5,901 nt of DNA from a bacterium (GTDB lineage Bacteria; Zhuqueibacterota; Zhuqueibacteria; Thermofontimicrobiales; Thermofontimicrobiaceae): contig DSAU01000585.1 of assembly GCA_011046315.1 (NCBI GenBank), positions 1-5,901 on the forward strand. The letters are read 5' to 3'. The position numbers and the translations under genes were made by a program. Shown one piece after another: positions 1-5,829 of this stretch (its first letter is position 1; each line of letters starts with the position of its first letter). The notes under the pieces are model-generated. The model was not told the DNA's origin. It saw nothing but the letters and a program-made list of their open reading frames with translations, and did not search any database.

Positions 1-165
1 CTTGCCACCAAGGCACCAAGTCACAAATCCCGCCGCGGCGGGAACAAAGTTGTGAAAGAAGCATTCATAAAAAATATTCTGAGTCGATTAATCGCCTTTG
101 CCGGCTTAGCTTTATATTTTCATTACTTTGTGTGCCATTGTATCTTCGAGGCTTTGTGGCGTATG
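1..165. repeat. Diverged inverted repeat flanking a palindrome
   Basis: This is the non-coding DNA downstream of the peptidase gene. The left arm (4-27) is a near-tandem 8-nt pattern, CACCAAGG then CACCAAGT then CACAAA. The right arm (126-160) reads CTTTGTGTGCC and then GGCTTTGTGGC, roughly the reverse complement. Positions 4-14 reverse-complemented match 150-160 at 9 of 11 bases, and TTTGTG at 127-132 matches the complement of 22-27. The roughly 100-bp centre holds the GC palindrome at 29-42 and a perfect 10-bp palindrome CGATTAATCG at 85-94. From memory, 'ctttgtgtctttgtggc'-like strings recur between genes in many environmental genomes, so this is probably a dispersed non-coding repeat. No coding capacity or transposase is visible. 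A hairpin could form but the arms are imperfect. Confidence 0.45.
21..55. repeat. Nested palindrome CCCGCCG/CGGCGGG
   Basis: Positions 29-42 are a perfect 14-bp GC palindrome (CCCGCCGCGGCGGG). It lies inside an outer inverted pair, TCACAA at 21-26 and TTGTGA at 50-55. No run of T follows on either strand, so it does not look like an intrinsic terminator for the peptidase gene that ends at 201. It may be the core of the surrounding repeat. Confidence 0.5.
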
Positions 166-200
166 AATTATTCAGGATAAAAAAATTTGCCAAACTACAG

Positions 201-3200
201 TTAATAAAGCAAAATCATTTTTCGCGTGTACTGGTAATTCTCGGTTTTCATTTGATAAAAATAGATGCCGCTGGCGGCTTTGCTGCCAGCAGATGTATTT
301 CCGTCCCAGATAACTGTATGGTTACCAGCAGTTATTTTTTGATCAACTAAAGTGCGAATTGCCTGTCCCAGTGTATTGAAGACAGTGATGGTAACCATTC
401 CGTTCTCATGGGTCGCAAACTGGATTTTTGTTTGCGGGTTGAACGGATTGGGAAAGTTCTGGGATAGATGATACGATTTCGGAGCTTTTTTTTCAGCAAC
501 ATCATCAGCGACCCAGCTTGCCTCGTCTTGTAACCAGTTCAAAATTCTCACCAGTATTTCAATTCGCAATTGTTCATCTTCAATTCCTTCCCAGCCAAAG
601 GCGAGTAAAACAGCGCGATAGTCGCCATTGTCCACTGCCAGCGCAGCAGTACCGCTGGAACGAATTAATCCGGCTCCCTCTGATGTATTTTGATCATAAT
701 AGAGCAGCGGTATTGCTGATTCCAGCGGGTCGATTTCGCCGGCGAGGTTTTGTGAGTTTTCGCCCTGCTGCGATAGCCAGAAACTCATATCCCCCAGCAG
801 CGGATTTGTTGCTGCCGGAATCAGGTGATGGAGGTTGGTCTGAAAACTGACGTATTTCGATTTCAAATAATCGGACAATAATGGCTTATAAATAATCGAC
901 AATGGAAGTACAGAACCGTTAATGAAAAGATTTCCACCGTTGTTCAGGTAGCTTTCGAGGTTTTCTGTGCCGTAGTTAAACAACGAGTTTCGCACTTCGT
1001 TTGATGAGTACCAGATCACGCGCTGAAAATTATTAAGGGTGTCGACTGGCACAGCTCCTTCCAGTTCGGTGTCCCAGGTAACATAACTGATGCCAAGGCG
1101 TCTCAATGCGTTGCTATAATATTCGTTGAGATTTAATTTTCCGTCATCTTCGACTAACAGGATCCGGCTTTGACCGATTGCCAGATTAAAGGGGATGGTG
1201 GCTGAATAGAATCCGCCATCTTCAACCAGTTCCATGGTTACCGCTATGATCTCCCGTTGTGCGTCTTCTCTTACCTGAAATATAAATGGATCCTCGCCAT
1301 TGTATCCGCTACCGTTTTGCTGAATTAGGGAAAAAACCGCAGTGCTGTCGGTGAATACAATAGCCGGGTTGTTGCTGCGAATGGTTGCATTGACCTGATT
1401 TGCAGTGCGTAATCCAGTATTATTCAAAAGGATCATCAGCTTGAAAGTTTCACCCGGATCGATAATCGTATCGCCGTTTCCGGTTATTTGTTGACTGGTC
1501 TGGCTGGAGAAACTGAGTTCCGGCATCATTACTTTCATGTAAAAATAGTTTTCCCATGAATCACCGCTGTCGTCGCTGAGTGTCAGATAAAATTTAATGT
1601 TATGACCTGATTGTATCGATGGTGAAATCTGAATCACGAAATTGCTCTGGCAGGTTGCCTGGGTTGAAGCATCTAAGTTGCCGAAACTGCTTGTGTCAGA
1701 GAGAATTGTAACCAACGGATCTGATGTTTTCAGGACACCAAATACCTGGCTGGCTGCTGCGCCACCGAAATTTTCGACGACAATGGTAATTTCAATTGTC
1801 TCGCCGGCATCGACAAAACCATTTCCATTGCCGCGGCTGGGCTCTGTAAGATCATCATCGATAGAATAGGATCGAAGTTTAACATAGGCGATATCGTCCA
1901 GATTTTGAAGTACTCCGGCAAGAGTTGAAATCGTCGCCAGCCCCATCTGTACGGTTTCACGCATATAATCAAAGTTCATGTTCTCAGCTAGATCAGTTGG
2001 CTTGTGATAATGCGGATTGTGGGCGAAATCGAATTGCCCTTCGAATCCAAAAATGGAGCGAAAACCATTTACCTGGAATGAACGATGATCGCTGCCGCCA
2101 CTATTGCCCGGGATAATCGGTATCAGAGTGGTGTAGGTTCGAGCCATTTGCGCAGTGAGTTCGGCGTAAGGACGGGATGGGATGTCAGTGTAGATTGTTA
2201 CATCGCGTAGCGGATCAGCCGAATGAAGAAATCCGATCATGTCGAAGTTTAAAAAAAAGCTGACCGGCTCATCCAGGCGGCGCGCTTTTTCAGCATAAGC
2301 CTGACTGCCTCGTAATCCAATTTCTTCTGCATCCCAGGCAACAAACTTAACAGTAGCTTCCAGCTCGTAGTCTGCCAAAATGCGTGCCGATTCAATTGCA
2401 GAAACCGTCCCTGAGGCGTTGTCTTCAGCGCCGGGCGCTGTTATATAAGGATTACCAGACGAAGTAGCATCATAATGCCCGCCGATCATTAAGACACTAT
2501 CCGGATAAACTAAGCCGGGTTTGGTGGCGATGATATTTCGATGCGGTACATTGTAGAGATAAAATGTATCGAATTTAACATCAGTATAGCCAAAGCTCTG
2601 GTATTTATCATAAATCCACTGACCAGCGGGAATGATCGAATCAGAATAGGTATAGCGGGTTCGAAAATTTTGCAGCCGCTCCACAAATGCGCGTAATGAA
2701 TCCGGAGAAACTTTATCAATAATGCTCAGAATGACCGGGTCCGGTTGCTCAACACTAAGTTTCAAGGGAGGTGGCGATTGCGGCGGAATCGGTTTCGGCG
2801 TGTTGCTAATCTTCATCAGTTTGAAACCACTTTGCAATAGCGAAGCTTCTTCTGACGGGGATATTTTTACAATCGTTCGATCTTCTTTTGAATAGAGCTG
2901 AATTCCCAGTTCGAGCGGGCCGGGCAGTGCTTTGCGCTCAGGTGGCGTCAGAAGATAGTATTCGCCGGACCAACCAGCAGCGTCGATAATTTGGTACTTT
3001 AATCCCAGTTTGTCAAGCAACTTTAATTCAGTTTTTTCAATTTCGAATAACCAAAAATTATCTTCGTGATAAAAAAGATCTATGTTTGAAGTGATTGGCA
3101 AGATCTCTGCGGTTTCGCACCGGCTAACCACGAGCGGTTTTGAGCTTGTTTGTGCTGAAACATTGTTTCCAACAAATACGATGAATAGCAAGAATGACAA

Positions 3201-3224
3201 AAAAACAATTAGCTTATTTTTCAT
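201..3224 (-). CDS. Secreted M28-family zinc peptidase with T9SS type A sorting domain
   Basis: This is a 1007-aa metallopeptidase, probably an aminopeptidase acting outside the cell or on its surface. Residues 1-24 form a signal peptide (basic MKNK, hydrophobic core, cleavage after VSA), and 25-140 look like an N-terminal prodomain. A proline-rich linker (144-153) leads to the M28 domain at about 165-440. All expected di-zinc residues are visible: H250 and D252 (GGHYD), D268 (EDNASG), E300/E301 (WDAEEIG), D328 (NFDMIG) and H407 (YHKPTD). Two beta-rich domains follow at about 455-570 and 575-680, each opening with a GNG-loop/DxGE motif (465-475, 582-592). Residues 686-900 resemble a GATase/ThuA-like Rossmann domain (RILLVEDDG; NNGGNLFING). 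The tail at 915-1007 is a FlgD-like T9SS sorting domain (NFPNPFNPQTKI, ending RKMILLY). An AAGGA site lies 7 nt before the ATG. The gene is intact. It sits 31 bp after the methyltransferase gene with no obvious promoter between, so it is probably co-transcribed. The substrate is unknown. Confidence 0.93.
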   Translation of the reverse strand: MKNKLIVFLSFLLFIVFVGNNVSAQTSSKPLVVSRCETAEILPITSNIDLFYHEDNFWLFEIEKTELKLLDKLGLKYQIIDAAGWSGEYYLLTPPERKALPGPLELGIQLYSKEDRTIVKISPSEEASLLQSGFKLMKISNTPKPIPPQSPPPLKLSVEQPDPVILSIIDKVSPDSLRAFVERLQNFRTRYTYSDSIIPAGQWIYDKYQSFGYTDVKFDTFYLYNVPHRNIIATKPGLVYPDSVLMIGGHYDATSSGNPYITAPGAEDNASGTVSAIESARILADYELEATVKFVAWDAEEIGLRGSQAYAEKARRLDEPVSFFLNFDMIGFLHSADPLRDVTIYTDIPSRPYAELTAQMARTYTTLIPIIPGNSGGSDHRSFQVNGFRSIFGFEGQFDFAHNPHYHKPTDLAENMNFDYMRETVQMGLATISTLAGVLQNLDDIAYVKLRSYSIDDDLTEPSRGNGNGFVDAGETIEITIVVENFGGAAASQVFGVLKTSDPLVTILSDTSSFGNLDASTQATCQSNFVIQISPSIQSGHNIKFYLTLSDDSGDSWENYFYMKVMMPELSFSSQTSQQITGNGDTIIDPGETFKLMILLNNTGLRTANQVNATIRSNNPAIVFTDSTAVFSLIQQNGSGYNGEDPFIFQVREDAQREIIAVTMELVEDGGFYSATIPFNLAIGQSRILLVEDDGKLNLNEYYSNALRRLGISYVTWDTELEGAVPVDTLNNFQRVIWYSSNEVRNSLFNYGTENLESYLNNGGNLFINGSVLPLSIIYKPLLSDYLKSKYVSFQTNLHHLIPAATNPLLGDMSFWLSQQGENSQNLAGEIDPLESAIPLLYYDQNTSEGAGLIRSSGTAALAVDNGDYRAVLLAFGWEGIEDEQLRIEILVRILNWLQDEASWVADDVAEKKAPKSYHLSQNFPNPFNPQTKIQFATHENGMVTITVFNTLGQAIRTLVDQKITAGNHTVIWDGNTSAGSKAASGIYFYQMKTENYQYTRKMILLY

Positions 3225-3255
3225 GGGGCAGTCCTTTTCATGATTGGATTCTTAT

Positions 3256-3822
3256 TTACACTTCTTTTATATAGCGAACGAAATAACTTTTTCGGAGTAA
3301 GGCATTGCGTTTGAGAATCTGTCTTTGAGGGTTTATAAATTTGGATTGACGCAGAATTTTATCAAACTTATTTCTCCATTGCCGGTCCCGGTTTCGAATT
3401 CCTTCCAGCACATAGAACTCACCACCAATTTTAAGGAGCCGGTGCATCTCATCCAGTGCCCGAACCCGTTGCGGAAATTGATCCAATGCGTTGGTGCAGG
3501 TAACGATGTCAAAGTATTGATTTTCAAAGGGCATATTTTCAGCCGGCGCACAATGAAAGTGGACGTTGGGAAAGCGGTTTCGCGCCTGATTCCGATGGAT
3601 TACGCGGGGGTCGATATCCAATCCATGAAATTCAAAATCGTGTAAAAATGTTGCCAATGAAAATATCAGCCTGGCATTGTTACAGCCAACATCAAGTAAT
3701 TTGATATTATCGTATAAATTCATTTCAGGGATAATAGAGAGGCAGTCTGGTTTGAACAGCCGGCTGATTCGTTTCGGAGCGATCAAATCAGCCAATCGTT
3801 GATAACGATGGTTGGGTTTCAC
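3256..3822 (-). CDS. Class I SAM-dependent methyltransferase (Methyltransf_11 type)
   Basis: This 188-aa cytoplasmic protein has a single Rossmann methyltransferase domain related to the UbiE/Methyltransf_11 group. Motif I is LLDVGCNNA (42-50) and motif II is FHGLDIDP (65-72), where D69 should bind the SAM ribose. A segment CAPAENMPF (91-99) precedes YFDIVTC (103-109), followed by NALDQFP and the post-motif helix and strand RALDEMHRLLKIGGEFYVLE (121-140). The C-terminal 45 residues are strongly basic, with no recognised domain. Motif I departs from the usual DxGxGxG: the second and third glycines are N48 and A50. The start is GTG at 3820-3822. An in-frame TAG lies four codons upstream, so no longer start is possible, and an AGGGA site lies 6 nt upstream. 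The gene is first in a likely operon with the M28 peptidase. The methyl acceptor cannot be told from sequence; the family includes small-molecule, quinone and lipid methylases. Confidence 0.85.
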   Translation of the reverse strand: MKPNHRYQRLADLIAPKRISRLFKPDCLSIIPEMNLYDNIKLLDVGCNNARLIFSLATFLHDFEFHGLDIDPRVIHRNQARNRFPNVHFHCAPAENMPFENQYFDIVTCTNALDQFPQRVRALDEMHRLLKIGGEFYVLEGIRNRDRQWRNKFDKILRQSKFINPQRQILKRNALLRKSYFVRYIKEV

Positions 3823-3828
3823 AGATGT

Positions 3829-3833
3829 TCCCT
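3829..3833 (-). promoter_or_regulatory. Shine-Dalgarno site for the GTG-started methyltransferase
   Basis: On the minus strand AGGGA is followed by a 6-nt spacer and the GTG start. The in-frame TAG overlaps the first bases of this site. The reading frame is therefore closed just upstream, and GTG becomes the most plausible start. The next methionine (residue 34) would leave the protein without its basic N-terminal segment. Confidence 0.6.
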
Positions 3834-3874
3834 ATTTTTTGGTGGCTTTGTTGATTGGTAACTAATAATTATGA

Positions 3875-3903
3875 AAAATAGCTCATATAAATGAAAAAAT
3901 CAA
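3875..3903 (-). promoter_or_regulatory. Candidate sigma70-like promoter for the methyltransferase-peptidase operon
   Basis: On the minus strand TTGATT (3903-3898) and TATTTT (3880-3875) are separated by exactly 17 bp, each matching four of six consensus bases. The segment is very AT-rich and would give a leader of roughly 45 nt before the GTG start. An alternative -10, CATAAT, lies about 8 bp further downstream but has no good -35. AT-rich DNA produces such matches by chance, so this is a weak prediction. Confidence 0.35.
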
Positions 3904-4015
3904 GTAATAATTTAAATAATTTGTAAAACATCACTTACCGGTGGTGAGACAGGTGGATAAAGGAGTGCATCGCCTTTACAACGTGTCATTTAATCCTAAT
4001 TTTTTTAGATTTGAT

Positions 4016-4110
4016 GTCCTTGCGAGCCGTTATTTCCCGATAGAATCTTCGACATAAGTCACAATAATTAAAGAGATTGCTTCTCCCGCTAAAGCGGGAT
4101 CGCACTGACA
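4016..4110. repeat. REP-like palindromic element, diverged TTGCGA...AATCT / AGATT...TCGCA type
   Basis: The outer arms are GTCCTTGCGA (4016-4025) and TCGCACTGAC (4100-4109), complementary at 8 of 10 positions. An inner pair, AATCT (4044-4048) and AGATT (4074-4078), is also complementary. Close to the right arm is a local hairpin, CCCGC (4085-4089) with GCGGG (4094-4098) and loop TAAA. The order matches a widespread bacterial intergenic repeat whose typical form is 'GTCATTGCGAGcgaagcgaaGCAATCTC ... GAGATTGCTTCG...CTCGCAATGAC', as I remember it. This copy appears degenerate, with extra sequence between the arms. It carries no coding sequence, so any mobility would have to be supplied elsewhere. 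Confidence 0.6.
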
Positions 4111-4148
4111 TGTATTTTTTGAATTTTTATGAGTGAATAGACAGCCTG

Positions 4149-4181
4149 TTTATGCGATGCTTTGCGGCGCATAAACGCCGC
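4149..4181. repeat. Palindromic repeat with two alternative hairpins
   Basis: TTTATGCG (4149-4156) pairs perfectly with CGCATAAA (4168-4175), giving an 8-bp stem and an 11-nt loop. The same DNA also offers GCGGCG (4164-4169) pairing with CGCCGC (4176-4181) around a 6-nt loop. The two stems share bases 4168-4175 and cannot form together. The adjoining GCATAAACGCCGCACTCC string resembles a short repeat seen between genes in many environmental genomes; that comparison is from memory. No T-run follows, so it is not a terminator. Confidence 0.5.
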
Positions 4182-4265
4182 ACTCCAATTTGAACCCCGA
4201 TTTGTTCAAAATCCTTCGAATGTGAAAACTACCAGTAACTGAAATTTACAATGGTTCTCGATTGG

Positions 4266-4281
4266 CAATGGGCTGCCATTG
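4266..4281. repeat. Small hairpin CAATGG-GCTG-CCATTG
   Basis: A perfect 6-bp inverted repeat encloses a 4-nt loop. A third CAATGG occurs just upstream near 4249. No T-run and no link to a gene are seen. It could be the core of another short repeat or a chance palindrome. Confidence 0.3.
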
Positions 4282-4341
4282 AGAGGTTCTGTCAATCAGT
4301 GGAGAAGAAATAATAACCGGATAATATTCGATAAGCCAACG

Positions 4342-4368
4342 GATTGTGTCGTGTCGATCGCAATGACA
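4342..4368. repeat. Second, half-length copy of the REP-like element
   Basis: ATCGCAATGACA (4357-4368) matches ATCGCACTGACA (4099-4110) at 11 of 12 positions. Both are preceded, a short way upstream, by GATTG (4342-4346 and 4075-4079) and a TC-containing spacer. The copy at 4342 lacks the CCCGC/GCGGG hairpin and has no recognisable left arm. It therefore looks like a solitary right half of the element at 4016-4110, in the same orientation. Its TCGCAATGACA end is closer to the common form of this repeat than the first copy. Confidence 0.5.
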
Positions 4369-4497
4369 ATCCCCCTTCATAGCTGAGCGATTACAATAAT
4401 TTTTAATGACGATTTCGATTCTTAAATTTTCTTCGCAAGCAAATATGAGCGTTTGATTAAAGCGCAGCCAATTGTTTGCATTTATTATCTAACGGAC

Positions 4498-4526
4498 TTG
4501 ACATTGAGTCAAAATTTATTTATATT
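4498..4526 (+). promoter_or_regulatory. Near-consensus promoter for the TGS GTPase gene
   Basis: A perfect TTGACA (4498-4503) is separated by 17 bp from TATATT (4521-4526), which matches five of six -10 bases. The -10 continues as TATATTTA, also close to the TAnnTTTG form used by the primary sigma factor of Bacteroidota. Transcription would begin near 4533 and leave a leader of about 148 nt before the ATG at 4681. The match is much better than the candidate for the leftward operon, which suggests steady, fairly strong expression. Confidence 0.7.
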
Positions 4527-4680
4527 TAGCAGTGTGATGTCAATAGAAATACCACAGCTACAAACACTGGAGATTTTTTTTCATCCCAGAATATCGTGAT
4601 TTTGGAGAGCGTTTTATCTGACCGAAAAATAGTGGTGAGTTTATCGCCCGAATCAATCCCCAAAGTTCGGAGGATAGCAG

Positions 4681-5673
4681 ATGCCTGCAAATTTAACTCC
4701 ACAATATTACGCTGCTGAAGAACGCTACAAGACCGCCAGAGATGATCGTGAGAAAATGAAAACGCTCAAGGAGATGCTGGCGCTTATCCCAAAGCATAAG
4801 GGCACGGAAAAACTTCAGGGAGATATCAAGCGAAAAATCGCCCGGCTCAAAGATGAAATGGATGTCAAGAAATCCAAAGGCGGACATCGCTTTAGCTACA
4901 GTGTTGAACGTGAAGGAGCGGCTCAAGTGATGGTTGTGGGACCGCCCAATGTCGGCAAAACGCAACTAATCAATGCGTTGACCGGTGTTGGGCTCGAGGT
5001 TGCTGATTATCCGTATACGACGAGAATCTTCCATCCGGCGATGATGAAATATGAGGACTTTCAAATTCAACTGGTTGATCTGCCGGCATTATCTGATCAA
5101 TTTGTGGAAAACTGGGTTTCGTCAATGATCCGAATTTCTGATATGATGTTGGTAGTTGTTGACATCAGTCGGGATGATGTATTGGAACAAGCAGAAACTA
5201 CGCTGTCGATTCTCGATGGCTTCAAAATAATACCACAAGGTGTTGCCGAAGATGTTTTATCAAACGCGGTGGATCGGGTGGTATTAAAAACGATTGTGAT
5301 TGCCAACAAAGCGGATCTTAGCGGCGCGGCAGATAATTTTGAAATTTTTCAGGAATTTTTTGAATCAAAATTTGAATTGATCCCGGTCTCTGCGTTAAAT
5401 CAAACAAACTTGAATTCAATCAAACATGCAATTGTGGAAAAGTTGCAGATTATTCGCGTCTATTCCAAACGTCCTGGACATGAGCCGGAACTGGGCCAGC
5501 CATTTACTTTTCAACGAGGCAGCACGTTGTTGGATTTTGCCAAAACGGTTCACAAGGATTTTGCCCAGAATTTAAAATTTGCCCGTGTCTGGGGAAAAGA
5601 TGTTTTTGATGGGCAACGGATTAACAAAGATTATCAGCTTCAGGACAAGGATATTATCGAACTTCATATTTAA
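4681..5673 (+). CDS. DRG/Obg-related GTPase with C-terminal TGS domain
   Basis: This 330-aa cytoplasmic GTP-binding protein belongs to the TRAFAC class, nearest the DRG/Obg branch. Residues 1-65 are a charged helical segment, probably coiled-coil, starting MPANLTPQYY as in bacterial TGS-GTPases I recall. The G domain follows: P-loop GPPNVGKT (87-94), switch I threonines in YPYTTR (110-115), G3 LVDLPA (131-136), NKAD (209-212) for guanine specificity, and SAL (237-239). Residues about 262-330 form a TGS domain (SKRPG at the start, DKDIIELHI at the end), an RNA/ribosome- or nucleotide-binding module also found in ThrRS and SpoT. The third G3 residue is P and the fourth is A, not the usual glycine. 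A GGAGG site 7 nt before the ATG supports the start. The gene is monocistronic, running from the promoter at 4498 to the terminator at 5771. The precise role is unproven; related proteins act in ribosome or translation control. Confidence 0.9.
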   Translation: MPANLTPQYYAAEERYKTARDDREKMKTLKEMLALIPKHKGTEKLQGDIKRKIARLKDEMDVKKSKGGHRFSYSVEREGAAQVMVVGPPNVGKTQLINALTGVGLEVADYPYTTRIFHPAMMKYEDFQIQLVDLPALSDQFVENWVSSMIRISDMMLVVVDISRDDVLEQAETTLSILDGFKIIPQGVAEDVLSNAVDRVVLKTIVIANKADLSGAADNFEIFQEFFESKFELIPVSALNQTNLNSIKHAIVEKLQIIRVYSKRPGHEPELGQPFTFQRGSTLLDFAKTVHKDFAQNLKFARVWGKDVFDGQRINKDYQLQDKDIIELHI

Positions 5674-5770
5674 CGTTTGCAATAATACGCGTTCCCACTT
5701 AAAGCTGATACCAACCTTTTGATTGAAAATTAATGGCGGTGGCAAAGGTTCCAGGAAGTTACAAAATGAG

Positions 5771-5807
5771 AAAGCGGGAATCGTTGCCAAAATTTCCCGC
5801 TTTTTTT
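5771..5807. terminator. Intrinsic terminator between convergent genes
   Basis: AAAGCGGGAA (5771-5780) pairs perfectly with TTCCCGCTTT (5794-5803) around a 13-nt loop, and seven T residues run to 5807. It lies 97 bp past the GTPase stop codon and 23 bp past the end of the convergent carrier-protein gene. On the minus strand the stem also ends in TTT, followed by CTCATTTTGT, so it can plausibly serve both genes, though the plus-strand T-tract is better. Confidence 0.85.
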
Positions 5808-5829
5808 AAATGCCATTTTTAAATGCTGC

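Larger units (their letters stand above)
3904..4497. other. Gene-free spacer between divergent promoters
   Basis: About 590 bp contain no credible gene on either strand; all frames are broken by frequent stops. The stretch lies upstream of both the leftward operon and the rightward GTPase gene. It is filled with short inverted repeats, listed separately: a 95-bp TTGCGA-type element, an alternative-hairpin palindrome, a CAATGG/CCATTG hairpin and a second half-copy of the first element. Because it sits between the two outward-facing promoters, neither flanking transcript would include it. The remaining segments (3904-4015, 4182-4265, 4369-4497) show only AT-rich DNA with nothing I can name. Confidence 0.7.

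Noticed and set aside
1..20. CRISPR-like repeat (CACCAAGG CACCAAGT)
   Set aside because: The units are only 8 nt with no spacers and no further copies in this window, so it is a low-complexity repeat and not an array.
179..200. T-run on the minus strand just after the peptidase stop
   Set aside because: Only a 4-bp TTTG/CAAA pairing with a 1-nt loop precedes the seven-T run, so it does not qualify as an intrinsic terminator.
132..350. 72-aa plus-strand reading frame at the peptidase 3' end
   Set aside because: It overlaps the sorting domain of the intact peptidase on the other strand, has no Shine-Dalgarno site, and its protein resembles nothing known.
3325..3645. 106-aa plus-strand frame within the methyltransferase gene
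   Set aside because: It is antisense to conserved methyltransferase motifs and has no domain of its own, so it is a shadow frame.
3954..4062. GTG-started plus-strand frame of about 37 codons
   Set aside because: It runs into the left arm of the REP-like element and has no upstream Shine-Dalgarno site or recognisable protein motif.
4251..4313. 20-codon ORF overlapping the CAATGG/CCATTG hairpin
   Set aside because: No ribosome site, no similarity I recognise and a very short length; the hairpin explains the base pattern better.
4530..4581. Possible attenuator: CAGTGT/ACACTG stem followed by eight T
   Set aside because: The stem has only 6 bp with a 28-nt loop, and its first arm begins before the likely transcription start. 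It would not be a stable terminator hairpin.
4537..4599. 20-codon ORF in the GTPase leader
   Set aside because: It has no Shine-Dalgarno site and begins within a few bases of the predicted transcription start. It is too short to support without conservation, so it is only mentioned as a possible leader peptide.
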